A program made the translations under genes and the position numbers. Shown piece by piece: positions 50,163 through 59,250 of a DNA stretch of 64,000 nucleotides; position 1 is the stretch's first letter; every line of letters begins with the position of its first letter. Below the pieces are notes generated by a model that saw only the letters and a list, made by a program, of their open reading frames with translations, had not been told where the DNA came from and did no database searches. Source of the DNA: Pseudopontixanthobacter vadosimaris (GTDB taxonomy: Bacteria; Pseudomonadota; Alphaproteobacteria; Sphingomonadales; Sphingomonadaceae); contig NZ_JABASZ010000025.1 of NCBI RefSeq assembly GCF_012979275.1, positions 124,001 through 188,000 on the forward strand, read 5' to 3'.

Positions 50163-52094
50163 ATGGACCATTCCGAAACCGATCGATCCTTCAGCGACGA
50201 TAATTTCCGCTCCCGCAGCGAAGGGCAGTCAAACTTCGCACCCGGCGGTCTCCCCGCGCAGAACGCGGCGGCAGAGCCGACCGGCACCGGCGACCGTGAT
50301 CGCGATGGCGTGGCGGACACGAAAGAACCCGCAGCCAGGGCGAAATCGCTCGGCCCGTTGCGGATGGTATGGGACCATGCCCGCCAATATCCGCGCCAGC
50401 TTGCCTTTGCCTGGGCTGCCCTGCTCGTCAGCGCATTGGCGACGCTGGGCATACCCGCCGGTCTGCGCCTGGTGGTCGATCGCGGGTTCGCCGAAGGGGG
50501 CGACCCTGCCGATATCGCCCGCTGGTTCCGCTATCTGCTGATGATCGTCATCGTGCTCGGCATCGCCACGGCCTTTCGGTTCTATTTCGTCAGCTGGATG
50601 GGCGAACGCGTGGTGGCGGACATTCGCAGCGCGGTGCACCGGAACCTGATGCGGCTCGCGCCCGCTTTCTTCGAGGAGAATTCGCCGAAGGAGATATCCT
50701 CGCGCATGACGTCGGATACGGCGATCATCGAACAGGTGGTCGGCACCACCGTCTCTGTCGCGCTGCGCAACGCCATCATGGCATTGCTGGGCACCGCCTA
50801 TCTGTTCTGGCTGGCCCCCGAACTCAGCGTCACCCTGTTCATCGCCATCCCGGTCATCATCATTCCCATCTTCCTGTTCGGGCGGCGGCTGCGCGATGTC
50901 AGCCGGTCGAGCCAGGACCGCGTGGCCGATGTCGGCGCGATGGTGTCCGAGGTGCTCGGCGCGATGAAGGTGGTGCAGGCCTTCGGGCAGGAGAGCCGCG
51001 AAGGCGCGCGCTTCGGCAAGGCGGTGGAGGCGACCTTCGACACGGCGAAGAAGCGCATCCTCATCCGCGCGGTGATGACCGCCATCATCATCACGCTGGT
51101 GTTCGGCGCGCTGACGCTGGTCATGTGGCGCGGGGCGTTGATGGTGGTCAGTGGCGATCTGAGCGGCGGCACCATCGTTGCCTTCGTCATCGCGGGCATC
51201 ATCGTGGCCGGGGCGTTCGGCGCCCTCACCGAAGTTTACGGCGACCTGCTGCGCGGGGCAGGTGCCGCCAGCCGCCTGGACGAATTGCTGCGCGAGACAC
51301 CCAGCATCGCCCCGCCTGCCCGGCCGCTCGCCCTGCCTGTCCCGCCGCGCGGCAGCCTGTCGTTCCGCAATGTCACCTTCCGCTATCCGACCCGACCCGA
51401 AAGTGCCGCGCTGGTCGATTTCTCGCTGGAAGTGGAGCCGGGCGAGACGGTGGCCATCGTCGGCCCCTCGGGCGCGGGCAAGAGCACCATTTTCCAGCTG
51501 GCCGAACGCTTCTACGATCCACAGGCAGGCTCCATCCGGCTGGACGGCGTGCCGCTCACGGCCGTCGATCCCGCCGCGATCCGCGAGCGTTTCGCCTTTG
51601 TCCCGCAGGACGGTGTGCTGTTCTCCGCCAATGCCCGCGACAATCTGCGCTATGGCGCATGGGATGCCTCGGAAGATGCGATAGATGAGGCTGCGCGGGC
51701 GGCGAATGCGCTGAATTTCCTGCGGGAATTGCCGCAGGGCCTCGACACCTATCTGGGCGAGAGCGGAACCCGCCTGTCGGGGGGACAGCAGCAACGCATC
51801 GCCATAGCGCGCGCATTGCTGCGCGATGCCCCTATCCTGCTGCTGGACGAAGCGACCAGCGCGCTGGATGCCGAAAGCGAACGGGCAGTGCAGCAGGCGC
51901 TCGACCGGCTGATGCGCGACCGGACCACCCTGGTCATCGCGCACCGCCTCGCCACCGTCCGCAAGGCCGACCGCATCGTGGTGATGGAGGCGGGGCGGAT
52001 CGTGGAGCAGGGCACCCATGCGCAGCTGTCGCAGGCGGGCGGCCTCTATGCGCGGCTGGCATCGCTGCAATTCGCCGATGTGAGCGCCGGGTGA
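50163..52094 (+). CDS. ABC exporter, MsbA-like (fused permease and ATPase)
   Basis: A 643-residue half-transporter of the B family, acting as a homodimer in the inner membrane. After a disordered N-terminal 65 residues come six membrane helices (about 75-350), then the ATPase: Walker A GPSGAGKST near 434, signature LSGGQQQRIAIARALL near 537, Walker B ILLLDEATSAL near 559, and the VIAHRLATVRKADRI H-loop. Closest in type to exporters annotated as MsbA or multidrug/lipid exporters; the cargo is not clear. The start at 50163 is only weakly supported; a later one is possible. Confidence 0.88.
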   Translation: MDHSETDRSFSDDNFRSRSEGQSNFAPGGLPAQNAAAEPTGTGDRDRDGVADTKEPAARAKSLGPLRMVWDHARQYPRQLAFAWAALLVSALATLGIPAGLRLVVDRGFAEGGDPADIARWFRYLLMIVIVLGIATAFRFYFVSWMGERVVADIRSAVHRNLMRLAPAFFEENSPKEISSRMTSDTAIIEQVVGTTVSVALRNAIMALLGTAYLFWLAPELSVTLFIAIPVIIIPIFLFGRRLRDVSRSSQDRVADVGAMVSEVLGAMKVVQAFGQESREGARFGKAVEATFDTAKKRILIRAVMTAIIITLVFGALTLVMWRGALMVVSGDLSGGTIVAFVIAGIIVAGAFGALTEVYGDLLRGAGAASRLDELLRETPSIAPPARPLALPVPPRGSLSFRNVTFRYPTRPESAALVDFSLEVEPGETVAIVGPSGAGKSTIFQLAERFYDPQAGSIRLDGVPLTAVDPAAIRERFAFVPQDGVLFSANARDNLRYGAWDASEDAIDEAARAANALNFLRELPQGLDTYLGESGTRLSGGQQQRIAIARALLRDAPILLLDEATSALDAESERAVQQALDRLMRDRTTLVIAHRLATVRKADRIVVMEAGRIVEQGTHAQLSQAGGLYARLASLQFADVSAG

Positions 52095-52264
52095 CACCAC
52101 GGGCGGGGCAGGGCAATCGACGAACGGCTGTCATCACTCGACAAGCAGGCAAGCGGCAGACGCAACCCGCTTCGCTTCCTGCTATGGTCCGCCGCATCTC
52201 AGCTTCGGTTCAGCAAGGCCCTGTTACCAAGTTGCGGAATTCAAACGAAAGATTGGGGAAAGAT

Positions 52265-54379
52265 ATGTTCAGATCGATACTCGCGGCAGGCGTCTGCGCC
52301 GCCGCGCTCGCCACTGCCGGCCCGGCACTGGCGCAGGATGATGCCAATGCCCTGCCGACGGTCGATTACGGCACCTGGGGCGTCAATCCCGCCAGCCTCG
52401 ACCCGGCAGTCGATCCCGGCGACGATTTCTTCGAATATGTGAATGGCAAATGGGTCGCCGAAAACGCGATCCCCGCCGATAAATCCCGCTACGGCGCCTT
52501 CGATGCGCTGAACGAGAAATCGCGCGTGGACGTGAAGACGCTCGTCGATGAACTGGTCGCGTCCAATCCCGCGCCGGGCACGCAGGAACGGCGCATCGTC
52601 GACGCCTATAATGCCTTTGTCGACACGCAGGCTATCGACGCTGCCGGACTGGCCCCCGCGCAGCCTTACCTGCAGAAGATCTACGGCGCCAATTCGCTGA
52701 ACGAACTCGCCATGCTGTTCGAACAGCCGGGCTTCCCCTCGATCATCGGCGGCGGGGTCACGGTCGATCGGAAAGATCCCGACTCCTATATCCCGACGGT
52801 GGGCTTTTCCGTGATGGGCCTGCCCGATCGTGATTATTACCTGGTCGATAATGAGCGGAACGAAACCATTCGCGCCGCCTACAAGGATTACCTCGCCTTC
52901 CTGCTCGGCAAGGCCGGTTATCAGGATCCCGCAGCATCCGCCGAAGCGGTCTATGAATTCGAACGGCAGGGCGCTTTGCGCGAATGGGACCGCGTGGCGC
53001 TGCGCAACAGCGACCTCACTTACAACAAGGTCGGCCGTGCCGAACTGGCGCAGATGGCGGGTGAATTCCCGCTCTCCACCGTGCTGTCGCAGATCGGCCT
53101 CGATGACGAGCCGTATTTCTCCGTCTCGCAGATTCCGCCGAGCGCGGAAGAAGCCGAGCGGCTGGGCCTGACACCCGAAACGCTCGCCGGCATCGGCGGC
53201 GGTCTTCCGGGCATGATGGAATTGCTGACGCAGACGCCGCTGGCGACGATCAAGGCCTATATGGCGGCGCAGTTCCTGTCGTCCAACGCCGCCGTCCTGC
53301 CGAGCGAGATCGACGATGCGCGCTTCGCCTTTTACGGCAAGACGCTGTCGGGTACGGAACAGCAGGAACCGCGCTGGAAGCGGGCCATCTCCAACACCCA
53401 GAGCCAGCTCGGCGAAGTGTTGGGCAAGGCCTATGTCGACCGCTATTTCCCCGCCGAAAGCAAGGCCCAGATGGACGAGCTGGTGAAGAACCTGCGGCTC
53501 GCCATGGCCGAAAGCCTGAAGGAAAACGCCTTCATGGGCGCGGAAACCCGCGAACAGGCGATGGCGAAGCTCGCATCCTTCAATCCCAAGATCGGCTATC
53601 CCGACGAATTCGAAACCTATGAAGGGCTGAGGATCGCGGGCGACGATCCGCTGGGCAATCGCCTTGCGGCCATGAAGTGGCAGCAGGACGACAATCTGGC
53701 GAAGCTGGGCACCACGGTCGACAAGACCGAGTGGTTCATGCTGCCCCAGACGGTGAACGCCTATTACAACCCGACCTTCAACGAGATCGTGTTTCCGGCG
53801 GCCATTCTGCAGCAGCCCTTCTTCGGCCCGAATGTCGATCCGGCGGTGAATTATGGCGCGATCGGCGGCGTGATCGGCCATGAGATGGGCCATGGCTTCG
53901 ACGATCAGGGCGCGAAATACGATGCCTCGGGCAAATTGCAGAACTGGTGGGCGGAAGAGGATCTCAGCCGCTTCCAGACGCTGACCAGTGCGCTCGCCGC
54001 GCAATATGATGCCTATTGCCCCTATGACGAGGGCGAGACCTGCGTGAATGGCAAGTTCACGCTGGGCGAGAATATCGGCGATGTCGGCGGGCTGTCGATG
54101 GCCTATCGTGCCTATCGCATGTCGCTGGACGGCAAGGAGGCGCCGGTGATCGACGGCCTGACCGGCGACCAGCGTTTCTTCCTCGCCTGGGCGCAGGTCT
54201 GGCGTTCGATGCAGCGGGAGGAAATGGGACGTCAGCGCCTGCAGACCGACCCGCATTCGCCGGAAACCTACCGCGTCAACGGCGCGGTGCGGAACCTGGA
54301 TGCGTGGTACAAGGCGTTCAACGTCACGCCCGACGACGATCTGTACCTGCCACCGGAAAAACGCGTGCGTATCTGGTAA
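52265..54379 (+). CDS. M13-family zinc metallopeptidase (neprilysin/PepO type), exported
   Basis: A 704-residue peptidase, secreted by a signal peptide with probable cleavage at GPALA/QDD (about 25). The zinc site is GHEMGHGFDDQG with HExxH at 539-543 and the third ligand Glu in the GENIGDVGGL stretch near 602. NAYYNPTFNEIVFPAAILQ precedes the site as in all M13 enzymes, and the C-terminus ends in RVRIW, the family ending. It cuts oligopeptides in the periplasm. A long leader in frame before 52265 is discarded as intergenic. Confidence 0.95.
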   Translation: MFRSILAAGVCAAALATAGPALAQDDANALPTVDYGTWGVNPASLDPAVDPGDDFFEYVNGKWVAENAIPADKSRYGAFDALNEKSRVDVKTLVDELVASNPAPGTQERRIVDAYNAFVDTQAIDAAGLAPAQPYLQKIYGANSLNELAMLFEQPGFPSIIGGGVTVDRKDPDSYIPTVGFSVMGLPDRDYYLVDNERNETIRAAYKDYLAFLLGKAGYQDPAASAEAVYEFERQGALREWDRVALRNSDLTYNKVGRAELAQMAGEFPLSTVLSQIGLDDEPYFSVSQIPPSAEEAERLGLTPETLAGIGGGLPGMMELLTQTPLATIKAYMAAQFLSSNAAVLPSEIDDARFAFYGKTLSGTEQQEPRWKRAISNTQSQLGEVLGKAYVDRYFPAESKAQMDELVKNLRLAMAESLKENAFMGAETREQAMAKLASFNPKIGYPDEFETYEGLRIAGDDPLGNRLAAMKWQQDDNLAKLGTTVDKTEWFMLPQTVNAYYNPTFNEIVFPAAILQQPFFGPNVDPAVNYGAIGGVIGHEMGHGFDDQGAKYDASGKLQNWWAEEDLSRFQTLTSALAAQYDAYCPYDEGETCVNGKFTLGENIGDVGGLSMAYRAYRMSLDGKEAPVIDGLTGDQRFFLAWAQVWRSMQREEMGRQRLQTDPHSPETYRVNGAVRNLDAWYKAFNVTPDDDLYLPPEKRVRIW

Positions 54380-54403
54380 GGCACAGAAAAACGAATAATC
54401 GCG

Positions 54404-54445
54404 GGGCGGTGCGGGTCAGCTTGACTTGTGCCGCCCTTTCCTTTT
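54404..54445 (+). terminator. probable terminator after the M13 peptidase
   Basis: GGGCGG (54404-54409) pairs with CCGCCC (54431-54436), followed by TTTCCTTTT. The loop is long (21 nt), so the call is moderate. It lies 25 bp past the stop. Confidence 0.4.
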
Positions 54446-54457
54446 GACGCATCGCCC

Positions 54458-55267
54458 ATGAACCTGACCGTCACCGCACTCCTGCTCGGCCTGCTCGAAG
54501 GAGTGGCAGAGTTCCTGCCGATCTCCTCGACCGGGCATCTGATCCTGGCGCAGACCTTCTTCGGCTATGATCCGGGGCAATGGCGGCAGTTCAACATCGT
54601 TATCCAGTTGGGCGCCATCCTGGCCGTGGTTGTCACCTATTGGTCGCTGTTCTGGGACATGGGCACCGGCCTGCTGCGGCGCGAGACGAAGGCGCTGCTG
54701 TTCACCCGCAACATCTTGCTCGCCTTCATGCCGGCCGCCGTGATCGGCCTGCTGGCGGAAGATGCCATCGACGCCATGCTGGAAAGCCCGCTGACCGTGT
54801 CGATCGCGCTGGTGCTGGGCGGCATCGCGATCCTGGTGCTGGAAAGGATCATCACCCCCAACGAGGATGTCGGCGTCGAGGGCCTGTCCTGGCGCATGGC
54901 GATCGGCGTCGGGTTCGTCCAGTGCCTGGCGATGATCCCCGGCACCAGCCGTTCGGGTGCGACCATCATGGGAGCCCTCGCGATGGGCGTCGGGCGCAAG
55001 ACGGCGGCGGAGTTTTCCTTCTTCCTGGCCGTTCCGACCATGCTGGGCGCGGCTACGGTGAAGGTGGTGGGCGACCCTGAATTGATGGCGGGGAATGCCG
55101 TCATCGGCTGGGACGAGATCGCGATTGGCTTTACCGCCGCCTTCGTCGCCGCCATGATCGTGATCCGCGCCTTCGTGGCCTATGTGTCGAAACACGGGTT
55201 CAAGCCCTTTGCCTGGTACCGGATCGTGGTCGGCGGCGCTTCGCTGGCGTGGCTGCTGCTGGCCTGA
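54458..55267 (+). CDS. uppP: undecaprenyl-diphosphate phosphatase
   Basis: Recycles the C55 lipid carrier for peptidoglycan and polysaccharide synthesis, and confers bacitracin tolerance. The 269-residue membrane protein has the UppP active-site motifs EGVAEFLPISSTGHLIL (Glu14/Glu18 and His27) and MIPGTSRSGATIMGALAMG with the essential Arg. Eight or so hydrophobic helices follow the usual pattern. The ATG at 54458 fits the family start MNLTVTALLLGLLEG. It stands alone, with a GlsB-type gene 123 bp downstream. Confidence 0.95.
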   Translation: MNLTVTALLLGLLEGVAEFLPISSTGHLILAQTFFGYDPGQWRQFNIVIQLGAILAVVVTYWSLFWDMGTGLLRRETKALLFTRNILLAFMPAAVIGLLAEDAIDAMLESPLTVSIALVLGGIAILVLERIITPNEDVGVEGLSWRMAIGVGFVQCLAMIPGTSRSGATIMGALAMGVGRKTAAEFSFFLAVPTMLGAATVKVVGDPELMAGNAVIGWDEIAIGFTAAFVAAMIVIRAFVAYVSKHGFKPFAWYRIVVGGASLAWLLLA

Positions 55268-55337
55268 CGCGCTGCGGACGCCGGGCCTCGGAACTGTAGC
55301 AATCCTGCAACATTCCACGGTTTTTGGCGCGTTGTAC

Positions 55338-55362
55338 GGAAACAAGCAGCTTTCCAGCCGTT
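55338..55362 (+). promoter_or_regulatory. candidate EcfG-type general stress promoter
   Basis: GGAAA (55338-55342), a 16-nt spacer and CGTT (55359-55362), close to GGAAC-N16-CGTT with a C following the AAA. It is 28 bp before the GlsB/YeaQ-type gene, a class of small protein often under stress control. Confidence 0.5.
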
Positions 55363-55390
55363 ATCCTTACAAGTTGATAAAGGATAGAAA

Positions 55391-55645
55391 ATGGCGCTCT
55401 TGCTGCTGATAGCCGTCGGTGCGATTCTGGGATGGCTCGCTTCTATCATCCTGCAGCTGGACGAATTTCAGGAACTTGCTCTCAACATGGCCGCAGGCAT
55501 CGGCGGTGCGCTGGTGTTCGGCGTGATGGCGAACCGGGAATCGATCCTGCACGGCATCAGCGGCACGGCCCTGCTGCTCTCGACTCTGGGAGCCATCGCC
55601 TCGCTGATCGCAGTCAATTCATTGCGAAACATGCTCGCGCAATAA
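55391..55645 (+). CDS. GlsB/YeaQ/YmgE-family small membrane protein
   Basis: An 84-residue protein with three hydrophobic segments (about 2-21, 32-46, 58-77), pattern LLIAVGAILGWLASIILQ, AAGIGGALVFGVMANRES and SGTALLLSTLGAIASLIAV. This is the transglycosylase-associated protein family, of uncertain function and often stress-induced in proteobacteria. AAAGGATAG precedes the ATG. The candidate EcfG promoter at 55338-55362 supports stress expression. Confidence 0.85.
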   Translation: MALLLLIAVGAILGWLASIILQLDEFQELALNMAAGIGGALVFGVMANRESILHGISGTALLLSTLGAIASLIAVNSLRNMLAQ

Positions 55646-55749
55646 TCGCGGCAATTACCGCCTCGGCGCCGGTCCGGACATGCGCTGCCCACTCCGCAAT
55701 CCATGCAATGGAAAGCCAGTTCAGATGAACCCGGCCAGGTACAACCCGA

Positions 55750-56688
55750 TCAGACCGGGTCCGCACCGCTCCCGCGCCCGCCGCGCAGAAGATATTCCTG
55801 GCTTCCGCGCTGCACCACATTGTCGACATCGATCACCGCCGAATTGGCATAGGTGAAGGCCGGCGGCAGATTGCGGTAGAGCCGGTCGAAATCCCTCTCC
55901 ACCGTCTGGCGGTAGAGATCCTCGAAACTTTCAATGACGAAATAGGTCGGCTGCAGGTCGCTGATGACGTAATCGGTCCGCATCACCCGGTCGACATTCA
56001 GCATGATCCTGTTGGGCGAGGCTGCCTCGACGGCGAATTTCACTTCCGTGGGGCCGGACAGAATGCCCGCGCCATAGGCGCGCAATTCGCCTTCTTCCAG
56101 CATCAGGCCGAATTCGACCGTGTACCAGTAGAGCGCACCCAGCGCCTTCAGCCGGTTGTAGCGCATCGCCTTCCAGCCGGCCCTGCCATATTCCTGCATG
56201 TAATCGGCATAGACCGGGTCGGTCAGCATCGGCACATGGCCGAACACGTCGTGGAAGACGTCGGGTTCCTGAATATAGTCGAAGGTTTCGCGGGTGCGGA
56301 TGAAATTGCCCGCCGGGAACCGCCGGTTCGCCAGGTGCCAGAAGAAGACGTGATCCGGGATCAGCATCGGCACCGGCACCACGCTCCACCCGGTCAGCGA
56401 ATCCAGTTCTTCCGAAAGGCGGGCGAATTCCGGCACGCCGCCGCGCCCGAGGTCCAGCTTCTCCAGTCCCTGCATGAAGGCCGTGGCCGCGCGCCCCGGC
56501 AGAACGCCCATCTGGCGCTTGAACAGATCGTCCCAGATGGCATCGTCGTCGCTGTCATAGGATGCCTGCGACGGCTCCAGCCAGTCGGCGCCGAGATGCT
56601 CCGGCTTCTGCAAGGGCGCAGTGAACACATCCCCCGGCATTTCGGGGAGGGCGGAAAAGTCGCTGTCGGGTTGGACGATAGTAGCCAT
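55750..56688 (-). CDS. phhA: phenylalanine 4-monooxygenase
   Basis: Hydroxylates phenylalanine to tyrosine with a pterin cofactor and non-haem iron. The 312-residue product carries the iron-binding facial triad: His146 and His151 in DVFHDVFGHVPML, and Glu192 in ALYWYTVEFGLML. LIPDHVFFWHLANRRFPAGN precedes it as in bacterial PAH. Normal length for the type without a regulatory ACT domain. The start at 56688 is preferred over a longer one for its family fit. It is the last gene of a minus-strand run that includes a thiolase upstream; a functional link is not evident. Confidence 0.95.
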   Translation of the reverse strand: MATIVQPDSDFSALPEMPGDVFTAPLQKPEHLGADWLEPSQASYDSDDDAIWDDLFKRQMGVLPGRAATAFMQGLEKLDLGRGGVPEFARLSEELDSLTGWSVVPVPMLIPDHVFFWHLANRRFPAGNFIRTRETFDYIQEPDVFHDVFGHVPMLTDPVYADYMQEYGRAGWKAMRYNRLKALGALYWYTVEFGLMLEEGELRAYGAGILSGPTEVKFAVEAASPNRIMLNVDRVMRTDYVISDLQPTYFVIESFEDLYRQTVERDFDRLYRNLPPAFTYANSAVIDVDNVVQRGSQEYLLRGGRGSGADPV

Positions 56689-56749
56689 GATGGCTGCGTT
56701 TCTAGCACCCCTGCGCCGGGCTGACAAATGCGGTAGCGGGTGAGTCCCG

Positions 56750-57988
56750 TCAGGCAGCGCGCTCGATGATCGCGGCCAGACCCTGTCCGCCGCCGATGCA
56801 CATGGTCTCCAGCCCGTAGCGCACTTTCCGGCGCTGCATTTCGTGAGTCATGTCCGCCAGAATGCGGAGGCCGGTCGCGCCGATCGGATGGCCGAGCGAA
56901 ATGCCCGAACCATTGACGTTCAGCATGTTTATGCGGGGATCGTCATCCGACCAGTCCCAGCCCTTCAGAACGGCGAGGACCTGCGGCGCAAAGGCTTCGT
57001 TCAGTTCCACCAGGCCGATATCGTCCCAACCCATGCCGGTCTGGCGGAACAGCCGCTCCACCGCGGGCACGGGGCCGATGCCCATGCGTGACGGGTCGCA
57101 GCCCGCGCCGGCCCAGCCGGTGAACCAGGCGATCGGTTCGACGCCCATTTCCTCCAGCATATCCTCGCCCACCACCAGGCAGGCGGCGGCGGCATCGTTC
57201 TGCTGGCTGGCGTTGCCGGCGGTGACGATGGCGTCGGGGTTGGTCCTGCCTTCCAGGGCGCGCAATTTCCCCAGCGATTCCATGCTGGCGTCGGGCCGCA
57301 CGCCCTCGTCACGGTCGAAGATGATGGGATCGCCCCGGCGCTGCGGGACGCTGATTGGCACGAGGTAATCGTCGAATTTCCCCGCCTCCCACGCGGCGGC
57401 GGCATTGTGCTGCGACCGTACGGCAAAGGCGTCTGCTTGCTCGCGCGTGATGCCGTAATCCTTCGCCAGATTTTCGGCGGTTTCGATCATGCCGGTAATC
57501 ACGCCGAAGCGTTCGATGGGCTGGCTCATCACCCGTCCGCGCGTCAGCCGGTCGTGCAGAGTGATATTGCCCGCGCGCACGCCGTCGCGCAGATCGGTGG
57601 TGTAATGTTCGACATTCGACATGCTTTCGACGCCGCCCACCGCCACCATGTCGGCATTGCCGGTCTGCACCATCATCGCCGCATTTGCGAGCGCCTGCAG
57701 ACCCGAACCGCAGCGGCGGTCGAGCTGATAGCCGGGCACTTCCAGCGGCAGATCGGCAGCCAGCCAAGACCAGTGGCCGATGCAGGGTGCCTCGCCGCTG
57801 CCGTACCCCTGGCTGAAGATGACATCATCCACGCGCGCCGCGTCGATCCCGGTGCGCTCCACCAGTGCCTTCAGGATGATGGCCCCCAATTCGCCTGCTT
57901 CCAGCGGGGCCAGCGCGCCGCCGAACTTGCCGACCGCGGTGCGGATCGGGCTGACGATGGCGGCACGGCGAAGGGGGCGGTCGGTCAT
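56750..57988 (-). CDS. acetyl-CoA acetyltransferase/3-ketoacyl-CoA thiolase
   Basis: A 412-residue thiolase. The acyl-Cys is 93 in GYQLDRRCGSGLQALANA; NVNGSGISLGHPIGATGLRI carries the catalytic His, and CIGGGQGLAAIIE the C-terminal Cys. It is the second thiolase in the window and more like the type seen in aromatic, steroid or isoprenoid catabolism than FadA; this is inference. The start overlaps the CoA-transferase stop by four bases (ATGA), so the two work in one pathway with the acyl-CoA dehydrogenase upstream. Confidence 0.93.
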   Translation of the reverse strand: MTDRPLRRAAIVSPIRTAVGKFGGALAPLEAGELGAIILKALVERTGIDAARVDDVIFSQGYGSGEAPCIGHWSWLAADLPLEVPGYQLDRRCGSGLQALANAAMMVQTGNADMVAVGGVESMSNVEHYTTDLRDGVRAGNITLHDRLTRGRVMSQPIERFGVITGMIETAENLAKDYGITREQADAFAVRSQHNAAAAWEAGKFDDYLVPISVPQRRGDPIIFDRDEGVRPDASMESLGKLRALEGRTNPDAIVTAGNASQQNDAAAACLVVGEDMLEEMGVEPIAWFTGWAGAGCDPSRMGIGPVPAVERLFRQTGMGWDDIGLVELNEAFAPQVLAVLKGWDWSDDDPRINMLNVNGSGISLGHPIGATGLRILADMTHEMQRRKVRYGLETMCIGGGQGLAAIIERAA

Positions 57989-59220
57989 GTCGGTTCCTTT
58001 GTCTGCGAGGCATCATGGGCGATGTTGCGGTCGATGAGATCGCCGATGGCGCCCGAAGACAGGCCCAGCCTTTCGGCGAGCACCTGTTCGGTATGCTGGC
58101 CGTTGCGCGGGGAAGCGGCTGGCGGCCTGCGCGATTCGCCGGCCTGATGGGCAAAGGCGCCATTGGCGGGATAGTCGAAGCCGCTGGGATTGGGCGGCGA
58201 TTGGCCGAACAGCGGATTGGCGGTAACCAGCTGCGGGTCGCAGGCAGCCTCGTAGGGGGTACGGTAACGGCTGAAGGTCGCGCCCGCCGCTTCCAGCGCA
58301 GCCAGCACATCGGCCGAGGTGCGAGCGGCGATGCGGGGCTCCACCAGCGCGAACAATTCGTCGCGGTGGACATAGCGATTGTGGTCGCTGGGCGCGAATT
58401 CCACCCCGTGTTTCGCCTCGATCTCCGCAACCTCGGCGGCGATATCCAGCACCGAGACGACGGCGTTCCACTGCTTGGACGTCAGCGCGGCCAGCATGAT
58501 GCGTTCGCCGTCGCTGGTGATGAAATCGCGGCCCCAGGCGCCCCAGATGTCGTTACCCTGCCGGCTCCGGTCGCCCCCTTGATACAGCACCTCGGCAATG
58601 CCGCCGATCATGCCGACCGTGCCGATGGCCACATCGCCCAGCGGCACGCGGATCTCGCCGCCGCCGCCGCCAGCCTCACGCTTGCGAATGGCGGCGAGCA
58701 GCGCGAAGGCGGAATAGGCGCCGGTCAGCAGATCCCAGGCAGGCAGGGCATGGTTGATCGGGTGTTCGCGCCCGTCCTGATCCTTCTTGCCCGTGAGGTA
58801 GGGAAAACCCACGGCGGCGTTGACGGTGAAATCCATTGCCTGCGCGCCATCCGCCCAGCCCATGATTCGCACGGTGATCATTTCTGAATCGCCCTGCGCC
58901 ACTGCATCATGCGACAGGAAGCTGTTCTGCGGAAAATTCGTGATCAACTGCCCGGTCTTGCGGGCAAGTTCCACCAGCAGTTCGCGCCCTTCGCCGCTGC
59001 GCAGATCCAGCGCCACGCTGCGCTTGCCCCGATTGAGGTTCTCCCAGGCCAGCGAATGGCCATTGTCCGTCATGTGATAGCGGGTGAAATCCGGCCCCCC
59101 GCCGATCTGGTCGACGCGCACGACATCCGCGCCAAGCTGCGCGCAATACAGCCCGGCGGTGGGCGAGGCGACGAAGCTGGACGCCTCGATGATCGAAAGG
59201 TTTGAAAGCATGTCCTGCAT
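57985..59220 (-). CDS. CaiB/BaiF (family III) CoA-transferase
   Basis: Moves CoA between carboxylic acids. The 411-residue product has the family's start (NLSIIEASSFVASPTAGLYC), the LDLRSGEGRELLVEL element, and the conserved Asp in HALPAWDLLTGAYSAF at about 163, the expected catalytic residue. A Gly stretch (EAGGGGGEI) is normal. It lies between the acyl-CoA dehydrogenase and thiolase genes (30 bp and a 4-bp overlap), so this is an acyl-CoA degradation operon; the substrate is unknown. Confidence 0.92.
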   Translation of the reverse strand: MQDMLSNLSIIEASSFVASPTAGLYCAQLGADVVRVDQIGGGPDFTRYHMTDNGHSLAWENLNRGKRSVALDLRSGEGRELLVELARKTGQLITNFPQNSFLSHDAVAQGDSEMITVRIMGWADGAQAMDFTVNAAVGFPYLTGKKDQDGREHPINHALPAWDLLTGAYSAFALLAAIRKREAGGGGGEIRVPLGDVAIGTVGMIGGIAEVLYQGGDRSRQGNDIWGAWGRDFITSDGERIMLAALTSKQWNAVVSVLDIAAEVAEIEAKHGVEFAPSDHNRYVHRDELFALVEPRIAARTSADVLAALEAAGATFSRYRTPYEAACDPQLVTANPLFGQSPPNPSGFDYPANGAFAHQAGESRRPPAASPRNGQHTEQVLAERLGLSSGAIGDLIDRNIAHDASQTKEPT

Positions 59221-59250
59221 GATGTGCGTTTCCTGTTCTGCCCCGCAGCC

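Noticed and set aside
52241-54256. 671-codon minus-strand frame opposite the M13 peptidase
   Set aside because: The plus strand encodes a complete M13 enzyme with all motifs, and the antisense frame has only composition-driven openness.
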